In this document: one piece after another, positions 45,203 to 55,300 of the stretch | How the letters are laid out: each line of letters begins with the position of its first letter | Numbering within the stretch: position 1 is the stretch's first letter | Source of the DNA: an uncultured Acetatifactor sp. | GTDB lineage: Bacteria > Bacillota > Clostridia > Lachnospirales > Lachnospiraceae | Direction of reading: 5' to 3' | NCBI GenBank assembly: GCA_910588225.1 | Contig: CAJUQT010000004.1 | Span: 1 to 64,000 of the forward strand | DNA length: 64,000 nucleotides | Notes under the pieces: model-generated | Databases searched by the model: none | What the model was told of the DNA's origin: nothing | The model's input: the letters and a program-made list of their open reading frames with translations, nothing else | Position numbers and translations under genes: made by a program

Positions 45203-48200
45203 TCATCTGCCCCGCAGCAAAGCGTCCAGATTGGCGTTCACGCCCATACGTCCTTCCGTCTCCAGACTCACCGCCAGAAGCTTCCCTCTTCCTGCCGGGA
45301 TCTCCAATACAAAGGGCAGTTTTCCTTTGACGCCGCTGCTGTCATAGAATCCACCTCTCGCATAGGTAAATACTCTGATGCTCCCCTCCAGCGCAGTATC
45401 CACAACATAACCGCCCAGCACGTCAATATATCCCTCCCGACCATTGTACAGCATATCCAGAGAAAAATGTCGATACTCCTCATCCGTCGCCGCGAAAAAT
45501 ACTTCCTGGCATTTCTTCAGTTCAATACGTTCTCCCAGCATTTCAAAACCAACACTCTTGTTATCTCCCCACAGAAGTACGGCAGTTCCGCCCTCTTCCG
45601 TGATTTTCTCCGCTGCTTTTTCCAGTCTGATCCTGTTCTCCTCCGTAAGCGGCGGCAGAATCACATGACCGGAGCCGGCATCTGTCAGGGAACCGTTTTT
45701 CTCAAGCTCCTCCGGAGAAATTCTCCACTCTGCGGGATAAGCCGTCAACGTAAGCTTCTCCCCGTACAGCCGGCCTTCGCCGAAGGCTGTGGTTTCCGAG
45801 ACGATAGCCGCGGAAACCTCTTCCGGCCGTCCCTGGCAGACGACAGTCGGTTTCGAAACGACAGCCTGGGATGTCTTTTCTGCCTGACCTTCACTGGCAC
45901 CGGCCACAGATGCTTTCTCCGGCGTTGTCTCTGCTTGCGTCACATCCGCACTGGTCAGCCTTCCTTCCACATTTTCTGCCGCCGGAGTATTTGTCTCCTG
46001 CCCGGATTGCTTATCTGTCACATCTCTGACACAGCCCTCCACGGTCACCTGCGTCACCTGCGACACCTGTGGAACTGTCACTTCCATCGTACCCAGGAAT
46101 GTAGAAGATGCAGCCTCCGCCAGACCCGCAAGCCGGAAATTCTCCTGTCCCGAGACAGCCTGTACTTCCAGATACCTGTCCTCTCCGCTGTCGTTCAGCA
46201 GCCACACCTCCACCGGCACCTTCTCCCCGCCGTAGACATAAGTCCTGGGACAGTAGAAATTCATCCTCACAGGAATCAGGCTGTCCCGATAGGCAAAATA
46301 GGCTCTCTTCGGCACCCGTTCACAGTCCACCAGCGTTTTCATCCAGCCTGCCGGCCAGGCGTCAATCAGCAAATGAATAGCCGTATGACTGATGATATCC
46401 GCCCGTCTGCGGAAAGCGTCCGTCATCAGAGCCGTGGCTTTCGCCTGGAAAATCTGACTCTCCCTGACCCAATCCTCCATGGTCTCCTGCTCCTGATACC
46501 AGTCTCCCTGGAGAGAATGGGTCTGGGAACGCAGGATTTTATCCGGATACCAGCGCCCCTTCTCATCCGTCTCCAGCCATTCCTTCGGGTACCTGGTCTT
46601 CATCACATGAAGATTGTCCAGTCCCTCCGCGCCGTACTCTCCGCAGCCTGCCATCCAGCCGGTCTTTATAGCTGGCAGATACCCGGCCAGCAGCTTGCCG
46701 ATGGGCATTGCGTGATGGGAATACCACATGGTATAGCAATGGAAATCCGGCATTCCTTCCACTGTGGGCGGTTCGTAGTCCCCCTCCACATTTTTCACCA
46801 CACGCCCGGGATTTTCCGTATAAATAGCCTGTCTGGCCGCCACAAAAAATGCTTCCAGCTCATCCCGCATCAAATGCCTGTGCCCCTTGGTCACACTCCT
46901 GACAGAGCCCTTGGATTTCGGGTCTTCTGTCTTTCTGATGGACATGGGCTCATTGATCAGCGTCACCATCACCGAGGAAGGATGATTGCGAATCAGATGT
47001 TCCAGCTCCACGCACTGACGCACTCCTTCCGCAAACTGAGGCCTGCGCATAAAGCTGAACAGCGGCAGGTCACACTGGTGCATCATGCCCAGCATGTCAA
47101 AGTAATCATAAATCTCCCGCTGCACCGGCCTCTGGGTCACACGGTAATAATTCATATTACAGAGTTTTGCAATCAGGATATCATCCACCAGCGTGTCCCA
47201 GTTCTTTTGCATCACGCACTGCTGCAGATGCCCCATCTCATTGGCTCCCCGCAGCACCACGGGACGATTGTTCAGGTAAAATTTCCCTTTGGGAGTGCTG
47301 TTCTCGTCACTGACAAACTTGCGGATTCCCACCGTCTCTGTCAGGCGGCTTACACGGGAAACCTGGACTTCTGACTGCCTGCCCTTCCTCTCCTTCTTTT
47401 TTCCTTCGGACTCGGCCGCCCCGACTTTTCCTGCTCCTGACGGTGTACTTTCAGCAGAATTCTTTCCCGCTTCGGCCGCCGGCCCCGATGCATTTTCTCC
47501 CGCTTCCACCGGTGCCAGCTCCAGCAGCGCACCGTACAGCCAGGGGGTCTCCGGCTCCCACAATCTATAATTTTCAAGTGCAATCACAAAGCGATATTCG
47601 TTCTGCCCCACGCCGATATAAGGCACCGGATGTGTATATTCCGCCAGTGTCTCCCCATGGAAATTCCTGGGGAGAATCCGCAGCTTCAATTCATACCCCT
47701 TCTGCAGCGTGTCCGTATAATTGCGGACCCCCACTCTCACCTGCGCCGTATGGGTGTCAATATCCGGACAGACGAACACATCCTCCACATAGACACAGGG
47801 ACGATACTCCAGCGTCACCCTTCCCGTGATTCCTGCGCCTGCCGGACAATGATGCCACCCTGTCTCCGGGTCATCCCAGCCCGGCCCGGTAGCCGCATAC
47901 AGCTTGTCGCCGTCCAGCAAATCTCCCACACCCATCATAGGAATGTCGTTCTGGCACTCTATAACCAGCTCATTATCTCCGCCTGCATATATGTAATCAG
48001 AAATATCAAAAGAAAAAGGAGCGAACAGCCCTTCATGACTTCCCACGAAACATCCGTTCACATACACTCTTGCAATATAATCCACACTCTGAAACTGTAG
48101 TACTGCTCTTTCCTGCGTTCCACGCTCTCTCCCGGCAAAGCAGGTTCTGTAATATCCCTTCCACTTGCCGTCCTCTCCCGCAGGTCCCCTGTAATCGGGC

Positions 48201-48562
48201 AGTGTCACCTTCTCCCAGACCGCATCCCCTCTGTTTCTGTCCGTGAAGATCTCTCCCTTTTCCAGATATCGAAACTCAAACGATACAAGCTCCGTGATTT
48301 CCGTCCCCGTCTCCTGTACAGGAAGGTGATTCTCCATAAACGGCCGGTATTTTTCCCTCAGTGTCTCAAGCTCCTTTTCAAAAGCATTCAACCGCTCCTC
48401 ATAGGAAACCTCCTGTCTGAAATACACCTCCTTATAGGGAAACGGTTTGTCACTTTTTTCAAACAACCGGTCGTTTTTATCCACAGGCGGAATTTCACAG
48501 TGCTTTTCCGTCACCTGAATTCGATTGTCCGCTATATCCTGAAAGACATCCCTCTGAAGCAT
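45203..48562 (-). CDS. GH2 family beta-glycosidase (beta-galactosidase/glucuronidase-like)
   Basis: This 1119-residue enzyme has an N-terminal sugar-binding jelly roll (YIARVYVNGCFVGSHEGLFA, then FSFDISDYIY), an Ig-like domain and the TIM barrel. The acid/base Glu lies in VTLINEPMS near residue 535 and the nucleophile in CGEYGAEG near 640. Two low-complexity Ala/Glu/Ser/Lys-rich insertions (about residues 357-395 and 855-925) interrupt domain boundaries, which is unusual. No signal peptide. It starts the operon with the 910-residue protein. Beta-galactosidase, glucuronidase and mannosidase activities cannot be told apart here. Confidence 0.85.
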   Translation of the reverse strand: MLQRDVFQDIADNRIQVTEKHCEIPPVDKNDRLFEKSDKPFPYKEVYFRQEVSYEERLNAFEKELETLREKYRPFMENHLPVQETGTEITELVSFEFRYLEKGEIFTDRNRGDAVWEKVTLPDYRGPAGEDGKWKGYYRTCFAGRERGTQERAVLQFQSVDYIARVYVNGCFVGSHEGLFAPFSFDISDYIYAGGDNELVIECQNDIPMMGVGDLLDGDKLYAATGPGWDDPETGWHHCPAGAGITGRVTLEYRPCVYVEDVFVCPDIDTHTAQVRVGVRNYTDTLQKGYELKLRILPRNFHGETLAEYTHPVPYIGVGQNEYRFVIALENYRLWEPETPWLYGALLELAPVEAGENASGPAAEAGKNSAESTPSGAGKVGAAESEGKKKERKGRQSEVQVSRVSRLTETVGIRKFVSDENSTPKGKFYLNNRPVVLRGANEMGHLQQCVMQKNWDTLVDDILIAKLCNMNYYRVTQRPVQREIYDYFDMLGMMHQCDLPLFSFMRRPQFAEGVRQCVELEHLIRNHPSSVMVTLINEPMSIRKTEDPKSKGSVRSVTKGHRHLMRDELEAFFVAARQAIYTENPGRVVKNVEGDYEPPTVEGMPDFHCYTMWYSHHAMPIGKLLAGYLPAIKTGWMAGCGEYGAEGLDNLHVMKTRYPKEWLETDEKGRWYPDKILRSQTHSLQGDWYQEQETMEDWVRESQIFQAKATALMTDAFRRRADIISHTAIHLLIDAWPAGWMKTLVDCERVPKRAYFAYRDSLIPVRMNFYCPRTYVYGGEKVPVEVWLLNDSGEDRYLEVQAVSGQENFRLAGLAEAASSTFLGTMEVTVPQVSQVTQVTVEGCVRDVTDKQSGQETNTPAAENVEGRLTSADVTQAETTPEKASVAGASEGQAEKTSQAVVSKPTVVCQGRPEEVSAAIVSETTAFGEGRLYGEKLTLTAYPAEWRISPEELEKNGSLTDAGSGHVILPPLTEENRIRLEKAAEKITEEGGTAVLLWGDNKSVGFEMLGERIELKKCQEVFFAATDEEYRHFSLDMLYNGREGYIDVLGGYVVDTALEGSIRVFTYARGGFYDSSGVKGKLPFVLEIPAGRGKLLAVSLETEGRMGVNANLDALLRGR

Positions 48563-48852
48563 ATGGCCTCCCTTCCTTTCCGCAGCCTGAAAATCTGTAT
48601 TTTTTCGTCACAGTCCAGGAACCTGCCCAAACTATTACATTTTTTATTTTATCATAGTTGGGAACCATCCAAAATCATAATAATTGCAAAAAGTTGACTT
48701 AATGCAAGCCAAAACCTCCTCATAAAATGTTACAGGCCTGACAGCAAGTACTTAATGATAAAAACAAAAAAATGTGGTAATATAGTTGCATGTCATGCAG
48801 TAAAAACAATCTTCCGAAAAAGGAAGAGACTATATGGCAAGGAGGCTCTTAC

Positions 48853-50121
48853 ATGAAAGCAAGACCAACGCAAAAGCAGCTGGAATTTATGGAATGGGAA
48901 TTCGGCCTGTTTTTCCATTTCGGAATCCGCACCTTCTATCCCGGACACATAGACTGGGACGGCAAGGAGGCGGAAATGACTCCCGACGGCTTCAATCCGC
49001 CGAATCTGGACTGCAGGCAGTGGATTCGAACTGCAAAAGAAGCGGGAGCCGCTTACGCGGTTATGACCTGCAAGCATCATGACGGCTTCGCAAACTGGCC
49101 GTCCAAATATACTTCCTATAATATCTCCCAGACCCCCTGGAAGGGCGGCAGCGGTGATGTGGTGGCGGATTATGTGGCGGCCTGCAGGGAATACGGCCTG
49201 AAAGTGGGACTGTACTTTTCTCCGGCAGATGCAAACATTATCGGGAAAAAGCTGACAGCCGCGGAATATGACCAGAATTTTATCGATCAGATATCGGAGC
49301 TTCTGACCGATTATGGCAAAATTGATTACCTCTGGTTCGACGGCTGCGGCTCGGAAGGCCATGAATATGACCAGGAGAGAATCATCCGAGTCATCCGTAC
49401 CCTGCAGCCTGGGATTCTGATTTTTAATATGTGGGATCCCGATACCAGATGGATTGGAAATGAGGAAGGAATTGCGCCCATCCGCAATTATAATGAAGTG
49501 GAGGCTCTGGATTTCTCCGTGCGTACCGGCAAAAAGGATTTGTTGGAAAACCGCAGATTCCTTCCGGCGGAATGCGATATCAGAATGCGCCGGGACACCT
49601 GGTTTGCCAGCGAACAGGATCAGGATACAGTGAAGACACTGGACCAGCTGATGGGAATCTATGACTATACGGTGGGAAGGGGAAGCAACCTGCTGCTGAA
49701 TATCGGACCGGATGCATCCGGACAACTGCCGGAAGAGGATGCAACACGGCTGCTGGAATTCGGCCGGGCTCTGCGGGAGCGCTTCCATAACCCGCTCCTT
49801 ATTTTGGAAAGTCCGCTTCTGGATGCAGAAAAAGAAGAGCTGATCATTGATCTGCCGGAAGAAACAACTGTCAACTGCATTATGCTTTCCGAGCATCTGG
49901 AAGAAGGGGAATCCATACACGGATTTCAGATTTATTCCCAGCCTGTTCCGGCAGGAAGACGTCTGCTTTTCCATGAAGGATATCAGGTAGGTCATAAAGC
50001 AATCTGCACCTTCCCGGCCGTGGCCTCCAAACGCTTTATTCTCACTTTTAATGCGGGGGGAAAAAAAGACTGCCTGAAGGAAGTCAGATTCTTTTATACG
50101 AAGAACGAGTATGAATTCTGA
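48853..50121 (+). CDS. GH29 alpha-L-fucosidase (copy 3)
   Basis: This 422-residue GH29 protein has FGLFFHFGIRTFYPG at 17-31, AVMTCKHHDGFANWPSKYT, and the nucleophile Asp163 in IDYLWFDGCGSEG. The VGRGSNLLLNIGPDASG stretch closes the barrel, followed by a C-terminal beta-sandwich. The ATG at 48853 follows AAGGAGGC; a start 21 codons upstream lacks a ribosome site. It is cytoplasmic. It is divergent from the GH2 gene across 290 nt that contain an inverted TTGCA-N14-TGCAA at 48684-48707, a possible operator. It is the shortest of the three fucosidases in the window. Confidence 0.9.
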   Translation: MKARPTQKQLEFMEWEFGLFFHFGIRTFYPGHIDWDGKEAEMTPDGFNPPNLDCRQWIRTAKEAGAAYAVMTCKHHDGFANWPSKYTSYNISQTPWKGGSGDVVADYVAACREYGLKVGLYFSPADANIIGKKLTAAEYDQNFIDQISELLTDYGKIDYLWFDGCGSEGHEYDQERIIRVIRTLQPGILIFNMWDPDTRWIGNEEGIAPIRNYNEVEALDFSVRTGKKDLLENRRFLPAECDIRMRRDTWFASEQDQDTVKTLDQLMGIYDYTVGRGSNLLLNIGPDASGQLPEEDATRLLEFGRALRERFHNPLLILESPLLDAEKEELIIDLPEETTVNCIMLSEHLEEGESIHGFQIYSQPVPAGRRLLFHEGYQVGHKAICTFPAVASKRFILTFNAGGKKDCLKEVRFFYTKNEYEF

Positions 50122-50188
50122 CACTGAAAAGTCCAGCCAGTTCATCCTGCTTAAATATTTCTTATCAGCTTTTGGCCGGTGTCTGTGC

Positions 50189-51766
50189 TTACAACAGCGG
50201 CGCCACCGCCTTGGCCAGACATCCCACCAGCTTCACATGCCATTTTTCCCTGCGGATCATCTCCCGGGATACCTGCCTGCATTTTGCCAGCGTGGCCTGG
50301 AAATCCGCCTCGATGTCCGGAATGCAGTCTGTGTCATACATGTAGGTGGCGCATTCAAAATGGTGATACAGACTGCGGTAATCCAGGTTGATGGTCCCCA
50401 CCACCGCCTCTGCGTCATCACAGACAAATACTTTGGCATGGACAAAGCCCGGCGTATATTCGTATATCTTTATCCCCGATTCCAGCAGAGACTTATAATG
50501 GGTCTTCGCCAGGGCATAGGGAATGGCCTTATCGGGAATCCCCGGAAGAATCAGCGCCACCTCAACCCCTCTCTCCGCCGCGAATTTCAGAGCGGTCTCC
50601 ATCTCGCCGTCCAGAATCAGATAGGGGGTCATAATATGTACATATTTGAGAGATCGGTTCAGAATATCCATGTACACCCGCTCTCCCACCTTCTCATCGT
50701 CCAGCGGGCAGTCACCATAGGGGATGACATACCCCTTCGCCCACTGAACCGGCAAGGCCGGACAGGACAGAAAATGCTTATATTCCTGCTCTCTTTCGTC
50801 TATCCCCCAGGTCTGCAGGAACATCAATGTAAAGCTTTTCGCCGCCTCTCCCTTCACCATGACGGCGGTATCCTTCCAATGCCCGAACTTCACCTTCCGG
50901 TTAATATATTCATCCGACAGATTCACCCCTCCGTTGAAGGCAGTGTGTCCGTCGATGACCAGAATCTTCCTGTGGTCCCTGTAATTGTAATGTGTGGAAA
51001 TAAAAGGCGTCACCGGTGAAAATACTTTACAGCGAATCCCCAGCGCCCGGAGTCGCTTCGGATAATCCCGAGGCAGCAGGGCAAACTCGCAGGAACCGTC
51101 ATACATCATACGCACATCCACTCCCTGGGCCGCCTTCCGGACAAGGATCCCCAGCACCTGTCCCCACATTTCTCCCTCGGCCACAATAAAGTATTCCATA
51201 AAGATAAAATGCTCGGCCGCTTCCAGCTGCTTCAGCATCTCCTCGAATTTGTCCTCCCCCAAAGGGAAGTAGGTCACAGCCGTCCTGTCATAGACCGGAT
51301 GGCAGCTGCTTCTGCCGATATAATGAGCCAGCGTTGCCACCGCCCCATTGTCCCGGATAAGTCTGTCTATCACTTCCTGCTGCTGAGGGATATCCTCTTT
51401 CGTCCCGGTAATAATCTCGTCCACACGCTTTTTCAAAGCTCTGTGTCCGATATCGCTCTTTGTATACAGAAACAGAAGCACACCGAATACCGGCATAACC
51501 GCAATCACAACGAACCATGTGATTTTCGCCGTCGGGTTGATATTGCTGTTCAAAATCCAGATTACAATCACAATGTCCAGCAGCATCATTGCCCCGTAAT
51601 ACTGGGGCTGGTATTCTCTGAACCACAGAAATGCTCCGATCAGGAGAAGCGCCTGTACCACCAGCAGGAGAAGCACCAGGCCGAAGCGGCTGAATACGGC
51701 ATGAATCATGCCCTTCTGACCCTTTTTTAAAAGTGTGATTCCCTTATTCTTATAGTCTGTCTGCAT
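50189..51766 (-). CDS. cls: Cardiolipin synthase (phospholipase D family)
   Basis: This 525-residue membrane enzyme joins two phosphatidylglycerol molecules into cardiolipin. Two N-terminal helices (about 25-50 and 57-100) precede two HKD motifs: His265-Lys267-Asp272 in DHRKILVID and His443-Lys445-Asp450 in VHAKVFVCD, each followed by the usual Gly-Asn/Asn-Ser region. Length agrees with the Cls family. It is convergent with the GH29 gene and unrelated to the sugar island in function. Confidence 0.93.
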   Translation of the reverse strand: MQTDYKNKGITLLKKGQKGMIHAVFSRFGLVLLLLVVQALLLIGAFLWFREYQPQYYGAMMLLDIVIVIWILNSNINPTAKITWFVVIAVMPVFGVLLFLYTKSDIGHRALKKRVDEIITGTKEDIPQQQEVIDRLIRDNGAVATLAHYIGRSSCHPVYDRTAVTYFPLGEDKFEEMLKQLEAAEHFIFMEYFIVAEGEMWGQVLGILVRKAAQGVDVRMMYDGSCEFALLPRDYPKRLRALGIRCKVFSPVTPFISTHYNYRDHRKILVIDGHTAFNGGVNLSDEYINRKVKFGHWKDTAVMVKGEAAKSFTLMFLQTWGIDEREQEYKHFLSCPALPVQWAKGYVIPYGDCPLDDEKVGERVYMDILNRSLKYVHIMTPYLILDGEMETALKFAAERGVEVALILPGIPDKAIPYALAKTHYKSLLESGIKIYEYTPGFVHAKVFVCDDAEAVVGTINLDYRSLYHHFECATYMYDTDCIPDIEADFQATLAKCRQVSREMIRREKWHVKLVGCLAKAVAPLL

Positions 51767-51879
51767 GATTGTAACCCGCCTTTTCTTCCGTAATAGCAGG
51801 CAGCCCTCTGCCCTTTTCTATCAGTATAAGCCATACCGCAGCCACCGCGGCACCTGGTTTTCAAAAAAACGCCGCATTC

Positions 51880-52275
51880 TCACTTTCCAAACCGCACTTC
51901 ACAGTCTTTCCGATAAAAGGAAACTCCATAGCAGTCAATCTTCCGATACCCTTCCATCCGCAGTTCATCCATATACTTCTTATCGTATATCTGCCGCAAT
52001 GCTTTCTTCGCGTCCGCCTCCAGATCATCAATGGAATCTGATACCTTTACCTCCAGAATAAATGATCTGCCCCGCAGGGAAGGACTTTTCATGCAGATGT
52101 CCGATCGCCCCTTTCCCGACTCTCTGTTGGATTTCACCAGATAATTCTCACTCTGGCTCAGGATGCCCCCCAGGAAGCCATGGTAGAAATTCTCCGCGCT
52201 GTCATAAAAACTGATGGTGGAAAAGAGCTGTTCACTCAGTATCTCTCCCATCTTTTCCGCATCTCCCTCTTCCAT
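51880..52275 (-). pseudogene. C-terminal remnant of AAA-ATPase/PD-(D/E)XK nuclease-like protein
   Basis: This 131-residue frame contains only the PD-(D/E)XK domain that normally ends the ~550-residue AAA-ATPase-like proteins common in clostridia. FYHGFLGGILSQSENY is followed by SNRESGKGRSDICM with Asp59 and ILEVKV with Glu75 and Lys77, then ALRQIYDKKY. In-frame codons upstream continue with DFHDLYRAMEEGD, which is the linker expected before the domain, back into the neighbouring gene without a proper start. The ATPase part is missing, so the gene is truncated at its 5' end. It lies between cls and the GLUG protein gene. Confidence 0.7.
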
Positions 52276-52376
52276 GGCACGATATAGATCATGGAAATCC
52301 TGCTTTTCTATCCGCCTGCTGTAAATCGTAACTCTTTTTCTGCAGCCCTTTCCATGGCTGTCCCACCTTCGCAGCG

Positions 52377-55300
52377 CTAATCCTGCCTGGCAGGCTGCCG
52401 CTTCCTTTTTTTAATCAGCAACCCGATAAGCAGCAGTACAACGACTGCTCCACCTGCGGCACATACCACGATAATTTTTCCGTGATTATCCTTTTCCTCC
52501 ATAATCACACGGAAAGTTCCGGGCCGGTCCATGGAAAACTCCAGATAGCTTCCCAACACAGTGCTCTCCGTCCGGCTGTACCCGGATTCTGTCTCTGTCT
52601 CCACCGCCGCATTTTCCGTGTCCTCACAGAGTACCCGCACTATGACAGGCTGTTCATACCGCCCGGATTCCTGCCCGTTTTCGTCTGTCCGGACAATGGA
52701 AAGCTCTGTGCCGCTCTCCTGGTTTACCTCCAGTTTCAGCTCATCCTCCGGCAGGAACTCACCCTGCACCAATACCAGCGGTCTGCCGTTTTCATCCGTC
52801 TCCCTGCTGGCCAGAGAGGTGATCCATTTCTCGTACCGGGCCTCCAGGATTTGATTGCCGATCACACAATCAAAATCAAATTCCGGCCAGCTCCCATAAA
52901 AGCCCTCCTTCTCCGGCACCTCAGGAAGCTTCGTCCTGTCAATCGCTTCTCCATAAGCACATTGGAAAGAGGCCAGCTCCTTCCCCTCCGCCATAAAACG
53001 CACGGTAAACCGGGAAAATGCTTCCGGCACACCTTCTCTGCTGCAAAATTCCGTGTAATCCAAAGGTGTGGCACCATTCTCATACCCGATGGAATCCACC
53101 CCGGGAGTCCTTCCCTTCACATAGTAATTCCTGCAGAGAATTCCCTCTTCTTCCAGCCATCCTGCTATAGAACCAGCATATTCTCCCGAATACTCCACCT
53201 GGGGATAGGCATAACTGTAGAAAATATCACAGCCCTTTCCCGCGATGCCGCCTATATAGTCCTTCCCACTGAGGTTTCCCATGGTATAGCAGCTCCTGAT
53301 ACAGTACGCCGAAACGCCGGCAATCCCGCCCACATAACTTCCTCCCGTACTGCATACCGGGCCATAGGATTCGCAGGAAATCACCGCTCCAAAGTCCGCC
53401 TTTCCTGCTATGCCTCCCACACAATCCTTCTTTCCCGTTATACTTCCCAGATTGCGGCTTTCTCTGACCACCGCCTTCACGGTCTGCTCAATGTTGAAGC
53501 TCTCAACGCCGCTGACACTGATGTCATCTTCCGGGTCAAAGTCATATTCTGTGGCAATCTGTCCCACAATACCGCCCACATTGGCATCCGCCTCCACGGT
53601 TCCCCGATTGACGGAAAGCGTTATCTTCCCCTGCTGGAAAGAAGTAGTATCATAGTAGGCTTCTTCCTCTTCCCCGTCAGGCGCTCCCACATTCACCAGA
53701 TCCCCTCCTGCCGCCTCGTCGGAAGCATCCTCTATGGTAATGCCTTCATAGCGGAACAGATCATCCCGCAGCTCGTTGATACTGCGGCGCAGGACCTTTG
53801 CCTGATTCATCAAAGCATCCACATTAGCGGAAGTTCTGTCTGTCCCCTGCTGCAGCACATCCGCAAGCTGCTGCAGCTGATTTCCGGCCTCCCGAAGCTC
53901 ACTGTTCAATCTGCTCAGATTCTCGTTGATTCCTCCGCTTCTGTCATTTGTGGCGGAGGTGATATTGGTCAGATGGGTGCTGGTGCCTTCCCCGAACCGC
54001 CGCAGTGCTGCCAGGTAGCTTTCCACATCCACCCGGGGGCTATCCGGGATGAGATCTCCCGGCAGTCCTTCCGACGGAAATTTACCGTCTCCGCCAATGT
54101 CTATATCCGGCAGCTTAATGTCGCCCTGGTCAGTTTTATCCTTATCTGAGGCATTGTTCCCTGCGCCTTCCATGGCTCCATTATCTTCTCCGGTATCACC
54201 TGACGCTCCGTCGTCTCCTTCTGTTCTGCCTGATGCTCCGTTGCCATTTTCCGGTCTGCCTGGTCCTCCGGCGTTTCCGGCAGAATGGTCCTCACTGGTC
54301 GGATACAGTCCGTCCGTCTCCACGGAATGGTCCTTACTGGTCGGATGCAGTCCATCCGCCTCCGCCTGATCCGCCCACTCCCTGTTCAGGCGGCTTAAGT
54401 CATCATTGATTCCCGTCAATTCCTGGTTATAGATATACCACAGGTCATTGGCCGTTCCGGTAAGGTTTCCCGCCGCCTCAGAAGCGTTCGTCATGTGACT
54501 GCTGATGCTTCCCGCAAGCGCGGAAGCCTGCGCACTGTAACCGCTCAGCTCCTCATGAGAAGCCTCCAGCAGATCAAAGAAAACGCCCGCCTCCCTGTCG
54601 ATTTCACTCAGCTTATCATTCAAATACTGGATTTCCAGGAACGGCTCCATCTGGCCCGCGATGCCGCCCACATCTTTTCTGCCCAGCACATGCCCCGTGT
54701 TGGTGCAGTTCTGCAGATAGCCCTGATGCAGCCTGCCCACAATGCCTCCTGTATTATATCCCACATGCTGATACCCTATGGTACCTGAATTGCTGCAATA
54801 GTATATTTTCCCCTCGGAATAGCCCGCAATGCCTCCCGTATCTGTGTGCACCGCCACATTTTCCGCGCTGTTGATATCCTCCAGCCCTTCCGCTGTGATA
54901 TTTTCCAGGCTATGGCTTACCTCCACACTGTGAGTGTTAATGTTCCCGGTATTGGTACAGTTATTCAGGATTCCCTTGTTGGCACCGCAGATTCCCCCTG
55001 TGTAGTGATCTCCGGTAATCACTGCCGCCGACTGACAAAGTCTGATCTCTCCCGTCTCCTCATTGATTCCGGCAATGCCGCCGATCTCCTCTGCCCCCGT
55101 AACGCTTCCGGAGACACTGCAGTTGATTATCCTTCCATAATTGACGCCTGCCAGAATCCCTGCCCGGCTCCTGCTGCCTTCCGGATGCACCTTCCCGGAG
55201 ACAGTCAGATTCCGCACGACAGCGCCCTCCTGCACATAGCGGAACAACCCCATAGAAGAACCGGCTGCCATAATCTCCAGTCCGGAAATTGTATATCCTC

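Noticed and set aside
44945..47374. 809-codon plus-strand open frame
   Set aside because: It is the antisense shadow of the GH2 gene, with Cys/His/Arg-rich nonsense composition; GH2 motifs on the minus strand are clear.
52482..54149. 555-codon plus-strand open frame
   Set aside because: It is antisense to the GLUG protein gene and shows no domain.
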